From Nocardioides kongjuensis (lineage in GTDB: Bacteria; Actinomycetota; Actinomycetes; Propionibacteriales; Nocardioidaceae), in contig NZ_JACCBF010000001.1 of assembly GCF_013409625.1 (NCBI RefSeq), forward strand, positions 5,211,001 to 5,275,000: a stretch of DNA of 64,000 nt, read 5' to 3'. The notes beneath the pieces are model-generated. The model saw only the letters and a list, made by a program, of their open reading frames with translations. It searched no databases and was not told the DNA's origin. A program made the translations under genes and the position numbers. This document shows, in pieces, positions 7,844-18,050 of the stretch (within the stretch, counting starts at the first letter, position 1; every line of letters begins with the position of its first letter).

Positions 7844-9058
7844 ATGACGGGAGATCGGTACGACGCGCGTGCGGCGCGTGAGGTGTGGCAGCGGCTGCTG
7901 TGGCGGCCGACGGAGTCACGACGGGTCCCGACGGCGGAGGCCGAACGGCTCACCGCCTTCTCGGTGACGATCGTCGACCAGATGGCCGAGCGGATCCTGC
8001 TGCAGTCCGTCGCCTCGGCGTACGGACTGGGCTGGCAGCCAGCGGAGGTCGTCCACGCGGTGACCCGTCGACTCGGTCGCACCGGCGGCCGGCTGGTCGA
8101 CCTGGCGGTCGTCGCCGACCACGACCGGCGGGCCGGGACCGTCCACCCGCGCTGGCAGGCCCAGGTGGACCGGCTGTCGGCGTCCTCGGAGGCGACCCGG
8201 CTCGACTGGCTGCGCCGCTGGCGGCGGCGCGGCGCCGTCGACCGGCCCCGCTGCTACGACGCCGCGGCCGACGTGTGGCGGGTGCTGGCGCGGCTGCCCC
8301 GGGTCCCGCTCCTCGTCCCGCCTCCCGGGGCCGACCCGTCGATCGTCGAGATGGCCTCGCCCACCGGACCGACCGCCGCTGACCCGGCCCTGGAGCGGAT
8401 CCGCAAGCTGCTGGCGAAGGCGGAGTCGACGGCCTTCGAGGCCGAGGCGCAGGCGCTGACGGCGAAGGCCCAGGAGCTGATGGCCCGCCACGCCGTCGAC
8501 CGGGCGCGGCTCCTGGGCCGGGCGGCCGACGACCGGCCGCGGATGATCCGCATCCTCCTCGAGCCCCCGTACGCCGCAGCGAAGGGCGTTCTCCTCGCCG
8601 CGGTCGCCCGCGCGAATCGCTGCCGTTCGGTCGAGCTCGGCGGGCTCGGCCTCGCCGCCGTCGTCGGGCACGCGGAGGACCTCGCCACCGTCGAGGTCCT
8701 GTTCACCTCGCTGCTCGTCCAGGCGGGCCACGCCCTCGCAGCCGCGGCCCACGGCGCCGGCAGCGGCGAGCGCCCCCGGTCGGCCGCCTTCCGGCAGTCC
8801 TTCCACCTCGGCTTCGCCGCGCGGATCCGCGAGCGTCTGGTCGCCGTCGAGGCGCAGGTGCTCGCCGACCCGGGATCCTCCGGCGCGCTCCCGGTCCTGC
8901 GCTCCCGCGTCGCCGAGGTCGAGGAGGAGTTCGAGCGGCTGTTCGCCGGGCGGCTGCATGAGCGCAACGTCGGCGGACGGTACGACGCCCTGGGCGCGGC
9001 GCAGGGGCGCACGGCGGGCGACCGGGCCCGATTGCACGCTGGCGAGCTCTCAGCGTGA
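7844..9058 (+). CDS. DUF2786 domain protein
   Basis: A 404-residue protein with a DUF2786 helical segment at about residues 178-218 (LERIRKLLAKAEST, then EAQALTAKAQELMARH). The N-terminal half is helical and arginine-rich with no clear family, and the C-terminal half is also uncharacterised. DUF2786 proteins occur in actinobacteria and some phages; their role is unknown. I started at the ATG at 7844, seven bases after an ACGGAGG ribosome site, rather than at the GTG six bases upstream. It is preceded by 146 nt in which I see no gene. Confidence 0.8.
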   Translation: MTGDRYDARAAREVWQRLLWRPTESRRVPTAEAERLTAFSVTIVDQMAERILLQSVASAYGLGWQPAEVVHAVTRRLGRTGGRLVDLAVVADHDRRAGTVHPRWQAQVDRLSASSEATRLDWLRRWRRRGAVDRPRCYDAAADVWRVLARLPRVPLLVPPPGADPSIVEMASPTGPTAADPALERIRKLLAKAESTAFEAEAQALTAKAQELMARHAVDRARLLGRAADDRPRMIRILLEPPYAAAKGVLLAAVARANRCRSVELGGLGLAAVVGHAEDLATVEVLFTSLLVQAGHALAAAAHGAGSGERPRSAAFRQSFHLGFAARIRERLVAVEAQVLADPGSSGALPVLRSRVAEVEEEFERLFAGRLHERNVGGRYDALGAAQGRTAGDRARLHAGELSA

Positions 9059-9274
9059 CGAGGCACGATGAGGCACCCGGCGTCGCCCGCCCCGGGGCGC
9101 ACCCGAGCGGACCTCGACCGGGTGCCCGACGACGGCGACCGCCACGAGTGGCCGCGCCCTCGACCTCGCGCTCGTCCCGGCGCGCCCGCTCGACTGATCG
9201 CTGCCGGGGGAGTTCCCCAGTTCGCCCACCGCGAACGCCGGAACACCACGAACCCGGAACGCATTGGAAGGTGC

Positions 9275-11611
9275 ATGACGAACCCGATCCAGCTTCCGGT
9301 GCTGTTCCTCTCCGACGTGGTGGTGCTCCCCGGCATGGTGGTCCGGGTCGAGCTCGACGAGCCCGCCCGCGCTGCCATCGACGCCGCCCAGATCGCCTCC
9401 CGCGAGAGCGGTGGGACCGCCCAGGTCCTCCTCGCGCCCCGCTTCGAGGACCGCTACGCGTCGTACGGCGTCGTGGCGAGTGTCGAGAAGGTCGGCCGGT
9501 TCTCCGGCGGTGAGCCCGCTGCGGTGCTCAAGGCCGGTGGACGTGCCCGCATCGGCAGCGGCGTGACCGGTCCCGGCGCGGCCCTGTGGGTCGAGGTCGA
9601 GCCGGTCGACGGCGGTGTCGTGGACGACGACGTCCGCGCGCTCGCCGAGGACTACCGCAAGCTCGTCGTGGGCCTGCTGCAGCGCCGTGAGGCCTGGCAG
9701 GTCGCCGACCAGGTGACCCGGATCGACGACCCGGCGACGCTGGCCGACACGGCCGGCTACGCGCCGTACCTCTCCGACGACCGCAAGCGCCAGCTCCTCG
9801 AGACCCCCGAGGTCGCCGAGCGGCTGCGGCTGCTGGTCGAGTGGACCCGCGACTTCGTCGCGGAGTCCGAGGTCAGCGACAAGATCGACGCCGACGTGCG
9901 CGAGTCGCTGGAGAAGAACCAGCGCGAGTTCCTGCTGCGCCAGCAGCTCGCCGCGATCCGCAAGGAGCTCGGGGAGGGCGACCCCGAGGGCGGCGACGAC
10001 TACCGTGCCCGGGTCGAGGCCGCCGACGTCCCCGACGCGGTCCGCGAGGCGCTGCTGCGCGAGGTCGACAAGCTCGAGCGGTCCAGCGACCAGAACCCCG
10101 AGGCCGGCTGGATCCGGACGTGGCTCGACACCGTCCTCGACCTGCCGTGGAACGTCACGACCGAGGACGACACCGACGTCGTCGCCGCGCGGGCCGTCCT
10201 CGACGCCGACCACCACGGGCTGGACGAGGTGAAGGACCGGATCACCGAGTACCTCGCCGTCCGGGCCCGCCGCGCCGAGCGCGGCCTCGAGGTCGTCGGC
10301 GGCCGCGGCTCCGGAGCCGTCGTGCTGCTGGCCGGACCTCCCGGAGTCGGCAAGACCTCGCTCGGCGAGTCCGTCGCGCGGGCCCTGGGCCGCAGGTTCG
10401 TCCGCGTCGCGCTCGGTGGAGTCCGCGACGAGGCGGAGATCCGCGGCCACCGGCGCACGTACGTCGGCGCGCTGCCCGGCCGCGTCGTGCGGGCCATCAA
10501 GGAGGCCGGCTCGATGAACCCGGTCGTGCTGCTCGACGAGGTCGACAAGGTCGGCTCCGACTACCGGGGGGACCCGGCGGCGGCCCTGCTCGAGGTCCTC
10601 GACCCCGCGCAGAACCACACCTTCCGCGACCACTACCTCGAGCTCGACCTCGACCTGTCCGACGTGCTGTTCATCGCGACGGCCAACGACATCGGCTCGA
10701 TCCCGGCCGCGCTTCTCGACCGCATGGAGCTGGTCTCCATCGACGGCTACACCGAGGAGGACAAGGTCGCGATCGCCCGCGACTTCCTGGTCCCGCGCCA
10801 GCTCGAGCGGGCTGCGCTGTCGCCCGACGAGGTGACCATCACCGACGAGGCGTTGCGCGAGATCGCGGCGAACTACACCCGCGAGGCCGGCGTGCGCCAG
10901 GTCGAGCGGCTGCTCGCCAAGGCGTTCCGCAAGGCCACCGCCCGGCTGGCGTCGGGCGCGGCCGACCGCGTCGACATCGGCGTCGACTCCCTGGTCGAGC
11001 TGATCGGCCGGCCGCGGTTCACCCCCGACGTCGAGGAGCGCACGTCGGTCCCCGGTGTCGCCACCGGGCTCGCGGTCACGGGCATGGGCGGAGACGTCCT
11101 GTACGTCGAGACCTCGGTCGCCGCGGGGGAGACGGGCCTGACGGTCACGGGTCAGCTGGGCGACGTGATGAAGGAGTCGGCGCGGATCGCGCTCTCGTGG
11201 GTGCGCTCGCACGCCGCCGAGCTCGGCATCCCGGCCGAGGCCTTCGAGCGGTCGATCCACGTGCACTTCCCCGCGGGCGCGGTGCCCAAGGACGGGCCGT
11301 CCGCCGGCGTCACCATGGTCACCGCGCTGGTCTCGCTGCTGACCGGTCGCCCGGTCCGCTCGGACATCGCGATGACCGGCGAGGTCACCCTGTCCGGCCG
11401 GGTGCTCCCGATCGGCGGGGTGAAGCAGAAGCTGCTCGCCGCCCAGCGTGCCGGCGTCGCCGAGGTGTTCATCCCCGAGCGCAACCGCCCCGACCTGGAC
11501 GACGTCCCGGCCGAGATCCTGGAGGCGCTGACCGTCACCCCCGTGGGTGCGGTCACCGAGATCCTGGAGCGGGCGCTCGTGGTCGCGGACACCGCCTCGG
11601 CCGCGGCCTGA
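9275..11611 (+). CDS. lon: ATP-dependent protease Lon
   Basis: A 778-residue LonA protease. The substrate-binding N-domain covers about 1-200. The AAA+ module has Walker [10 protein letters not shown] near residue 353 and a Walker B VLLDEVDK near residue 417. The C-terminal proteolytic domain holds the Ser676-Lys719 dyad (KDGPSAG and KQKLLAA). It degrades misfolded and regulatory proteins in the cytoplasm. ATG 9275 follows GGAAGG. The 216 nt before it contain no clear gene, and I found no HspR-type inverted repeat. It converges on the XPB helicase gene across a double hairpin terminator. Confidence 0.95.
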   Translation: MTNPIQLPVLFLSDVVVLPGMVVRVELDEPARAAIDAAQIASRESGGTAQVLLAPRFEDRYASYGVVASVEKVGRFSGGEPAAVLKAGGRARIGSGVTGPGAALWVEVEPVDGGVVDDDVRALAEDYRKLVVGLLQRREAWQVADQVTRIDDPATLADTAGYAPYLSDDRKRQLLETPEVAERLRLLVEWTRDFVAESEVSDKIDADVRESLEKNQREFLLRQQLAAIRKELGEGDPEGGDDYRARVEAADVPDAVREALLREVDKLERSSDQNPEAGWIRTWLDTVLDLPWNVTTEDDTDVVAARAVLDADHHGLDEVKDRITEYLAVRARRAERGLEVVGGRGSGAVVLLAGPPGVGKTSLGESVARALGRRFVRVALGGVRDEAEIRGHRRTYVGALPGRVVRAIKEAGSMNPVVLLDEVDKVGSDYRGDPAAALLEVLDPAQNHTFRDHYLELDLDLSDVLFIATANDIGSIPAALLDRMELVSIDGYTEEDKVAIARDFLVPRQLERAALSPDEVTITDEALREIAANYTREAGVRQVERLLAKAFRKATARLASGAADRVDIGVDSLVELIGRPRFTPDVEERTSVPGVATGLAVTGMGGDVLYVETSVAAGETGLTVTGQLGDVMKESARIALSWVRSHAAELGIPAEAFERSIHVHFPAGAVPKDGPSAGVTMVTALVSLLTGRPVRSDIAMTGEVTLSGRVLPIGGVKQKLLAAQRAGVAEVFIPERNRPDLDDVPAEILEALTVTPVGAVTEILERALVVADTASAAA

Positions 11612-11620
11612 CCTGCCTGC

Positions 11621-11681
11621 GTCGCAACGACCGGGTTCGTCGTGGGATCAGCCGATCCCCGGCGAGCTCGGTCGTTGCGAC
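11621..11681. terminator. two-tier hairpin, bidirectional terminator between lon and the helicase gene
   Basis: A perfect 13-bp outer stem (GTCGCAACGACCG at 11621-11633 with its complement at 11669-11681) encloses a perfect 6-bp inner hairpin (GGGATC/GATCCC, 11644-11659). It fills the gap between two convergent genes. There is no clear T-run, as is common in GC-rich actinobacteria. Confidence 0.7.
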
Positions 11682-11689
11682 GTCCACGC

Positions 11690-13348
11690 TCAGGCGCCGG
11701 CGAGGTCCTCGGCGTCGATGATCCGGTAGGCGTAGCCCTGCTCGGCCAGGAACCGCTGCCGGTTCTGGGCGAACTCCGCGTCGACGGTGTCGCGCGCGAC
11801 GATCGTGTAGAAGTGCGCGACCTTCCGCTCGCCACCGGGCCCCGGGGGCCCCGGGCGGAGCAGGCGGCCGAGCCGCTGCGCCTCCTCCTGCCGCGAGCCG
11901 AACGACCCGGACACCTGGATCGCGACCTCGGCGGTCGGCAGGTCGATCGAGAAGTTCGCGACCTTCGAGACGACCAGCAGCCCGATCTCGCCGGAGCGGA
12001 AGCCGTCGAAGAGGCGTTGCCGCTCCTTGACCGTGGTCTGCCCGGTGATCACCGGCGCGTCCAGCGCGGTGGCCAGCTCGTCGAGCTGCTCGAGGTACTG
12101 GCCGATGACCAGCGTCGGCTGCCCGGCGTGCCGGGCCACGAGGTCCCGCACCACGCCCAGCTTCTCCGGCGTGCACGCGGCCAGCCGGTAGCGCTCCTCC
12201 GGGTCGGCGGTCGCGTACGACATCCGCGACGCGTCCGGGAGCGAGACCCGCACCTCGATGCAGTCGGCGGGCGCGATCCAGCCCTGCGCCTCGATGTCCT
12301 TCCACGGGGCGTCGTAGCGCTTCGGTCCGATCAGCGAGAACACGTCGCCCTCGCGGCCGTCCTCGCGCACCAGCGTCGCGGTCAGCCCGATCCGCCGCCG
12401 CGCCTGCAGGTCGGCGGTCATCCGGAAGATCGGCGCCGGCAGCAGGTGCACCTCGTCGTAGACGATCAGGCCCCAGTCGCGCGCGTCGAACAGCTCGAGG
12501 TGCGGGTAGACGCCCTTCCGCTTGGTCGTGATGACCTGGTACGTCGCGATGGTGACCGGCCGGATCTCCTTGACGGTGCCGGAGTACTCGCCGATCTCGT
12601 CCTCGGTCAGTGACGTGCGGCGCACCAGCTCGTCCTTCCACTGCCGGGCGCTCACCGTGTTGGTGACCAGGATCAGCGTGGTCGCCTGCGCATGGGCCAT
12701 GGCCGCCGCGCCGACCAGCGTCTTGCCGGCGCCGCAGGGCAGGACGACGACGCCCGACCCGCCGTGCCAGAACGACTCGGCCGCGTCGCGCTGGTAGTCG
12801 CGCAGCGTCCAGTCCTCCTCGGCCAGCGCGATGGGGTGCGCCTCGCCGTCGACGTAGCCGGCGTAGTCCTCGGCCGGCCAGCCCAGCTTGAGCAGCGCCT
12901 GCTTGAGGTTGCCCCGCTCCGAGGGGTGGACCGCGACGGTGTCGTCGTCGATCCGGGCGCCGAGCATGCCGGCGACCTTCTTGGCGCGCAGCACCTCCTC
13001 GAGCACCGGCCGGTCGCTGGAGGCCAGCACCAGCCCGTGCACGGGGTGCTTCTCGAGCCGCAGCCGGCCGTAGCGCGCCATCGTCTCGGCGACGTCGACC
13101 AGCAGCGCGTGGGGGACCGGGTAGCGCGACCAGGTCAGCAGCGTGTCGACGACCTGCTCCGCGTCGTGGCCGGCGGCCCGGGCGTTCCACAGACCCAGCG
13201 GCGTCAGCCGGTAGGTGTGGATGTGCTCGGGGGAGCGCTCCAGCTCGGCGAACGGTGCGATCGCCTTGCGGCACTCGGCGGCCTGCGGGTGGTCGACCTC
13301 CAGCAGCAGCGACTTGTCCGACTGCACGATCAGGGGTCCGTCTGTCAC
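11690..13348 (-). CDS. XPB-type DNA helicase (DEAH superfamily 2)
   Basis: A 552-residue helicase like the mycobacterial XPB (Rv0861c). Walker A is LPCGAGKT (Lys209), Walker B is the DEVH at 298-301, and motif VI is QRLGRLLR near residue 490. The N-terminal 170 residues form the XPB damage-recognition-like domain. Family members unwind DNA 3' to 5' and are linked to nucleotide excision repair, though the bacterial role is not settled. It lies next to the helicase-C-like gene, the usual pair in actinobacteria. A TAAACT box 6 nt before the GTG gives it its own, probably leaderless, transcript. Confidence 0.92.
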   Translation of the reverse strand: MTDGPLIVQSDKSLLLEVDHPQAAECRKAIAPFAELERSPEHIHTYRLTPLGLWNARAAGHDAEQVVDTLLTWSRYPVPHALLVDVAETMARYGRLRLEKHPVHGLVLASSDRPVLEEVLRAKKVAGMLGARIDDDTVAVHPSERGNLKQALLKLGWPAEDYAGYVDGEAHPIALAEEDWTLRDYQRDAAESFWHGGSGVVVLPCGAGKTLVGAAAMAHAQATTLILVTNTVSARQWKDELVRRTSLTEDEIGEYSGTVKEIRPVTIATYQVITTKRKGVYPHLELFDARDWGLIVYDEVHLLPAPIFRMTADLQARRRIGLTATLVREDGREGDVFSLIGPKRYDAPWKDIEAQGWIAPADCIEVRVSLPDASRMSYATADPEERYRLAACTPEKLGVVRDLVARHAGQPTLVIGQYLEQLDELATALDAPVITGQTTVKERQRLFDGFRSGEIGLLVVSKVANFSIDLPTAEVAIQVSGSFGSRQEEAQRLGRLLRPGPPGPGGERKVAHFYTIVARDTVDAEFAQNRQRFLAEQGYAYRIIDAEDLAGA

Positions 13349-13354
13349 CGCACG

Positions 13355-13360
13355 AGTTTA
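13355..13360 (-). promoter_or_regulatory. -10 box TAAACT of the XPB helicase gene
   Basis: On the minus strand TAAACT ends 6 nt before the GTG at 13348. The TAA stop codon of the upstream gene (13358-13360) forms the first half of the box. Confidence 0.45.
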
Positions 13361-15646
13361 CGAGACGGGGACCACCCGGCTGATCCGGTGCACGGGATAC
13401 CGGCGCTCGGCGTCCGGGTCGTCGTCGGCCGCGTCGGCGTCGAACGCCGTGAGCTGGCCGCCCTCGACCATCAGTGGCAGCACCGCCCGCTCCGAGACGA
13501 CCCCCTGGTTGTCGGTGAACCCGATGAGGACCACGCCCCGCCGCTCGATCGCCTCGCGCAGCGCCGAGAGCACACCCCCGCCTGCGGTGGAGGCCGACGC
13601 TGGCCGTGATCGCGCAGCCTCGTCGCCCTCACGCATCGTCGCGACCGCGGCGACGACCTGGGCGGCCTGGCGGGCCGTCGCCCGTGCCGCGTCGGCGCTC
13701 TCCCGGGTCCGCGGGGTGCGGGCACGCAGCGAGTCCGTGGCGCCGACCCGGACCACGCCGTCCGGTCCCTCGACCACGGGGGCCAGGCCGAGCTCGCGCA
13801 ACCGCGGGAGCAGCACGTCGATCGGCAGCGTCGAGACGACGACGGTCGGGGCGATCCGCTGCAGCCCGAGCGCCGAGGCCTTCGGGTGGTTGACGAGCGC
13901 GGCCAGCGCCGCCTCGTCCTCGGAGCGCACGAAGGACGACGCCAGACCGACGCGCAGCCGGCCGAAGGAACGGACCACGTCGTCGATCAGGTAGCTCAGC
14001 GGCTGCGGGACCGGCGTGCGGGACGCGGCGAGCACGAACGCGTGCAGCTCGGCCGCGGTCCAGCCGGCGTCCAGCGCACGTCGTACGGAGTCGGCGGTGA
14101 AGCGGTAGACCGTCGCGGCGCCGTGCGAGTCCACGTCGGCGACCTGCTGCAGCTGCCGCGCCAGGTCCGGCTCGAGCGGGCCGGGCGCGACGGCGGTCAG
14201 GTCGGCCTGGATCAGCACGTGGTCGACGGGCGGTGGCAGCAGCTCGGCCAGCGCGGGCGTCGGGTCCTCGCCGGCCAGCAGCAGCCGGGCGTACGACGCC
14301 AGCACGTCCGCGCCCGTCAGGCCGAGGACGGCCGCCTCGGCGACCGCCCACGCCACCAGGTCGGGACGGGTCCGGGGCCGGCGCGGCCGCTCCCACGCGA
14401 CCCGCGCGACCAGCGACGGCAGGCCGGTGCCGGCGGCGAGGCCGTGGCCCTCGGGCAGGTCGGCGAGGACGGCGAGCGCCATCGCCTTGGCCTCGGGCAT
14501 CCCGGCCGCCGACAGCTCGGGGGTCAGCGCGTTCCACGGCTTCTGGTCTGGGCCGCGCTCGCCGACCAGCGACGGCAGCCGCGGGCTCGACAGCCAGGCC
14601 CGGGCCAGCACGGTCCACCGCTCGGCGACCGGGCGCTCGGCCCACTCGTCGAACGCCGACGTCGGCACCCACACCGGGTTCCCGTCGGCGTCCGCCCGCG
14701 TGCCGGCCAACCCGGCCTCGTGCGCGAGCTCGACGATCAGGGCGGCCTCGGGCTCGGAGACCTGCAGCTGGTTCGCAGCCGCCCTCAGCTCGCGGACCCC
14801 GAGGCCCGTGGTGCGCAGCGCGGCCGCCGGGCGGGTGCCCCACCACTCGAGGAGCAGTCCGACGCGTCGTACGACGTCCGTGGCGGCGCCCAGCGCGGCG
14901 CTCGCCGCCAGCCGTGGCGACCGCTCCTCCGACGCGACCGGTGGCGCGACGTCGACCGGCTCGGTCGTCGTACGGCCACCGCGGACCGCGATCCCGACCT
15001 CGCCGGGCACGACCAGCAGGCCCGACAGGAGGGACCCGCCCGGCACCAGCAGCCGGTGCGCGACGAGCAGCTCGGCAGGCGTGTCCGCGTCCTCCGGGCG
15101 CAGCCCGACCCGGACCGACCCGGACTTGGCCGTGCCCCCCTCGGCGATGACGTGGTCGAGCAGCGCGCGGGCGCCCGGCGGCAGCGCCGCCAGCGCCTCA
15201 GCGATCTCCTCGGGCGCACGCGGGGCGGCCGTCCGCGGTCGCAGCCCGCTGACGCCGGCATCGGGTCCGCCGACCATCGCGTCGGCGACGCCGCTCAGTG
15301 CCCGCAGACCCTCGGGGGAGTCCCACGCGACCGCGAGGTCGCGCAGCCGGGCGAGTGTCGTGGCGACGTACGCCGGCTCGGCGCGGACGATCGCGGCGAG
15401 TTCTGGATCGGTGGTTTGACCGGCGACGACGAGGGCATCCAGTACCGAGAGCTCGCCTCGGGTGAGGCCGTCGAGCGCGCGAGCGATCGAGTTCCTCACC
15501 GCAGCGCGGGACGCAAGTTGTCCGAAGTCGTGAGGGGCAGGGGTGGCCAGGTCGGGACGAGCGGTGAGCAGGCGCTGGAGCCGATCGTCGGGCCACGACC
15601 GCAGCTGGTCGGCCAACGACCGGTGTCCGCTCGGTCCCGCTCCCAC
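13358..15646 (-). CDS. helicase-C-like protein, partner of XPB (Rv0862c type)
   Basis: A 762-residue protein that resembles the conserved actinobacterial partner of XPB (Rv0862c). It carries a C-terminal Helicase_C_3-type region (about 500-640; [20 protein letters not shown] and following) but no Walker motifs, so it is not a helicase alone. It may be a scaffold or regulator for XPB. I chose GTG 15646, which begins [17 protein letters not shown]; the longer frame runs antisense through the phosphatase gene and is shadow. It is divergent from the PP2C gene with only 21 bp between starts. Confidence 0.82.
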   Translation of the reverse strand: MGAGPSGHRSLADQLRSWPDDRLQRLLTARPDLATPAPHDFGQLASRAAVRNSIARALDGLTRGELSVLDALVVAGQTTDPELAAIVRAEPAYVATTLARLRDLAVAWDSPEGLRALSGVADAMVGGPDAGVSGLRPRTAAPRAPEEIAEALAALPPGARALLDHVIAEGGTAKSGSVRVGLRPEDADTPAELLVAHRLLVPGGSLLSGLLVVPGEVGIAVRGGRTTTEPVDVAPPVASEERSPRLAASAALGAATDVVRRVGLLLEWWGTRPAAALRTTGLGVRELRAAANQLQVSEPEAALIVELAHEAGLAGTRADADGNPVWVPTSAFDEWAERPVAERWTVLARAWLSSPRLPSLVGERGPDQKPWNALTPELSAAGMPEAKAMALAVLADLPEGHGLAAGTGLPSLVARVAWERPRRPRTRPDLVAWAVAEAAVLGLTGADVLASYARLLLAGEDPTPALAELLPPPVDHVLIQADLTAVAPGPLEPDLARQLQQVADVDSHGAATVYRFTADSVRRALDAGWTAAELHAFVLAASRTPVPQPLSYLIDDVVRSFGRLRVGLASSFVRSEDEAALAALVNHPKASALGLQRIAPTVVVSTLPIDVLLPRLRELGLAPVVEGPDGVVRVGATDSLRARTPRTRESADAARATARQAAQVVAAVATMREGDEAARSRPASASTAGGGVLSALREAIERRGVVLIGFTDNQGVVSERAVLPLMVEGGQLTAFDADAADDDPDAERRYPVHRISRVVPVS

Positions 15647-15667
15647 GGTGCCAACGCTAGGGCACGC

Positions 15668-16507
15668 ATGAAGCGGGTCGAGCTGCAGCACGGTGCCGCG
15701 ACCGACGTCGGCCGGGTCCGGCAGGTCAACGAGGACGCCTTCCTCGCCGATCCGCCCGTCTTCGCGGTGGCCGACGGGATGGGCGGGCACGACCGCGGTG
15801 ACGTCGCCAGCCGGTACGCCGTCGAGGAGCTCGCGCACCTCGCGCACCGCAGCTACGAGCTCGAGGACGGCACCACCGCCGTCGACGCCGCGCTCCAGGC
15901 CGCCCAGGACCGACTGCTCGCCTACGACGAGGAGCAGCGCGCGGCCGGCGCCGGCGACGGCTTCGCGGCCGGGACCACCGTCGTGCTCGCCCTGCTCGTG
16001 GAGTCGGTGGACGGGCCGCACTGGCTGCTCGCCAACGTCGGCGACTCCCGGATCTACCGGTGGAACGACGGGGAGCTCGAGCAAGTCAGCGTCGACCACA
16101 GCCTGGTCCAGGAGCTGGTCGACGCCGGCCGGATCTCGCCCGACGACGCGGCCGTGCACCCGAACCGCAACGTCATCACCCGCGCCCTGGGCGGCGCGGC
16201 GATGCCGGGCGCCGTGAGCGGCGCCGCCGACTACTACCTGCTGCCCCTCGCGGCCGCCGAGCGGCTGCTGCTGTGCTCGGACGGGGTCAGTGGCATGGTG
16301 GACGACGTGACCATCGCCTCGATCCTCGCCGAGCACGACGACCCGCGCGATGCCGCGGACGCCCTCGTCGCCGCCGCGGTCGCCGCGGGCGGGCACGACA
16401 ACGCCACGGCGGTCGTGGTCGATGTGGTGGGATTGGCACACGTTGACCCGTACGACTCGCGCACGCAGCGGCTGAGTCTGGAGCAGAAGTTGGGGGCCCT
16501 CCCATGA
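15668..16507 (+). CDS. PP2C-family serine/threonine protein phosphatase
   Basis: A 279-residue PP2C enzyme. Metal-binding motifs are present: NEDAF (21-25), VADGMGG with Asp36, GDSRIYR near 125, and a final GGHDNATAV. It removes phosphate from Ser/Thr residues in a Mn/Mg-dependent way. The soluble single-domain form with no membrane anchor suggests a cytoplasmic enzyme. Its stop overlaps the ATG of the FHA gene, so phosphatase and phosphothreonine reader are made together. No kinase gene is in the window. Confidence 0.92.
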   Translation: MKRVELQHGAATDVGRVRQVNEDAFLADPPVFAVADGMGGHDRGDVASRYAVEELAHLAHRSYELEDGTTAVDAALQAAQDRLLAYDEEQRAAGAGDGFAAGTTVVLALLVESVDGPHWLLANVGDSRIYRWNDGELEQVSVDHSLVQELVDAGRISPDDAAVHPNRNVITRALGGAAMPGAVSGAADYYLLPLAAAERLLLCSDGVSGMVDDVTIASILAEHDDPRDAADALVAAAVAAGGHDNATAVVVDVVGLAHVDPYDSRTQRLSLEQKLGALP

Positions 16508-18024
16508 GCGAGACCGGCACTGCCTGGTCGTACCGGACCGGCACGTGGTTCGCGGTCTTCGGACCCGAGGCCGCCATCGTCCTGCCGCAGTCGCAGAAGG
16601 ACCAGGTCGTCGCTCTGTGGGCGATGGTCGACGGCGGCGCCGGCTTCGACGAGGTGCTCGACGGCCTGCTCGCCTCGGGACTGAGCCGGATCCCCGGCTT
16701 CGTGCTGGTCTCCACCGACGAGGGCCCGACCCGCTTCCTGCTGCGCGGCGCCGACGTGGTCGCCACCGTCACCGCTGCCGGGGAGACCGTGACCGTCGAC
16801 GGCGGCGCCAGCCACACCTGGGTCGAGCGCAGCCTCGACGACGTCACCGCGCTGAGCATCAGCCTCCCGGCGGGCGACGGCGAGGTCGACGACACCGACT
16901 TCCCGATCCTCACCGGGCTGGTCCGGGTCGGCCGGATCGACCGCCCGGCCGTCGAGACCGCTGCGGCCGCACCTGCGCCGCTCGCCGAGCCCGAGCCGGT
17001 CGCCGAGCCGGAGGCTGCTGCCGAGCCGGAGCCCGAGCCCGAGCCGGAACCCGAGCTCGAGCCGGAGCCCGAGCCGGAGCCCGCCGTCGAGTCCCAGCCC
17101 GCGCCCGCACCTTCGCTGGGCGGCGCGCACCTCGCGCTCGACGAGCCCAGCCCGCTCGACGAGCGTGCGTCGGCGGTGACCGAGGCGGCATACCTCGACG
17201 ACGGCCCCGCCACCGAGGTGATGGACGTCGTCGACGAGTCGATGGACGAGCCACTCGCCGAGGCACCCCAGGAGCCCGCGCCCGACGGCTGGGTGACCCC
17301 GTGGGACACCCCCGGGGCCGACGGCGCCGTCACCGACGACGCCGACGACGCCGCGGACCCGCTCGACGAGCCGCCGACGCCCGCCGTACCCGCCCCGTCG
17401 TTCCCGCCGCTGGGCGGTGCGACCGAGGTCGCGCCGCCGGGCTGGGTGCCGCCCCCGCCGCCGGGCCCGCCCGCGCCGCCCGTTCCCGGGGCACCCGACC
17501 TGCCCGACGCACCGCCGCTGCCGGTCGGCTCGTGGGAGCCGGTGGGAGGGGTCTCCGCGCCGCCGGGCCCCGGCATCGAGCACGACGGCTTCACCGTCGC
17601 GGGCGCCGGCGAGCCGCCGGCACCGCTGGTCCCGCCGGTGCCCGGCACCCCCGCCGCGCCGCCGGTCACCCAGCCGGTCGCCAAGCTCCTGGTCTCCGAC
17701 GGCCAGTCGATCATCGTCGACCGGGCGGTCCTGATCGGCCGGGCACCGGAGGCCCGCCGGTTCACCTCGACCGAGCAGCCGACCCTCGTCACGGTCCCCA
17801 GCCGGCTCCACGAGATCTCCTCCACGCACGTCGAGGTCCGTCCCGGCACCGGCGCCGACCTCGGCACCGCCGTCGTGACCGACATGGGCTCGACGAACGG
17901 CACCGTCCTGGTGCAGCCGGGCCTCGGTCCGGAGGACCTCAAGCCCGGAATCGCCGTCCAGCTGATCCCCGGAGCCACCATCAACCTCGGTGACGGGATC
18001 ACCATCCAGGTCACCCGTCCCTGA
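16504..18024 (+). CDS. FHA domain protein with long Pro/Glu linker
   Basis: A 506-residue protein in three parts. The N-terminal domain (1-155) is a beta-rich domain of unknown family beginning [18 protein letters not shown] disordered linker (about 160-390) includes an EP/PE repeat (about 160-200) and a proline-rich stretch. The C-terminal FHA domain (about 395-506) carries the phosphothreonine-binding marks [16 protein letters not shown] and GSTNGT. It should bind a phosphorylated partner. It overlaps the phosphatase gene by 4 nt and is followed by a second FHA protein. Confidence 0.88.
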   Translation: MSETGTAWSYRTGTWFAVFGPEAAIVLPQSQKDQVVALWAMVDGGAGFDEVLDGLLASGLSRIPGFVLVSTDEGPTRFLLRGADVVATVTAAGETVTVDGGASHTWVERSLDDVTALSISLPAGDGEVDDTDFPILTGLVRVGRIDRPAVETAAAAPAPLAEPEPVAEPEAAAEPEPEPEPEPELEPEPEPEPAVESQPAPAPSLGGAHLALDEPSPLDERASAVTEAAYLDDGPATEVMDVVDESMDEPLAEAPQEPAPDGWVTPWDTPGADGAVTDDADDAADPLDEPPTPAVPAPSFPPLGGATEVAPPGWVPPPPPGPPAPPVPGAPDLPDAPPLPVGSWEPVGGVSAPPGPGIEHDGFTVAGAGEPPAPLVPPVPGTPAAPPVTQPVAKLLVSDGQSIIVDRAVLIGRAPEARRFTSTEQPTLVTVPSRLHEISSTHVEVRPGTGADLGTAVVTDMGSTNGTVLVQPGLGPEDLKPGIAVQLIPGATINLGDGITIQVTRP

Positions 18025-18050
18025 CCCTGCCGCTACTCGGAGCGCCCTGC

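Noticed and set aside
9059..9274. HspR/HAIR heat-shock operator before lon
   Set aside because: No CTTGAGT-N7-ACTCAAG-like repeat is present in the 216-nt gap.
13886..15667. Long plus-strand extension before the PP2C start
   Set aside because: It runs antisense through the helicase-C-like gene and has low-complexity arginine/glycine composition; PP2C homology begins at ATG 15668.
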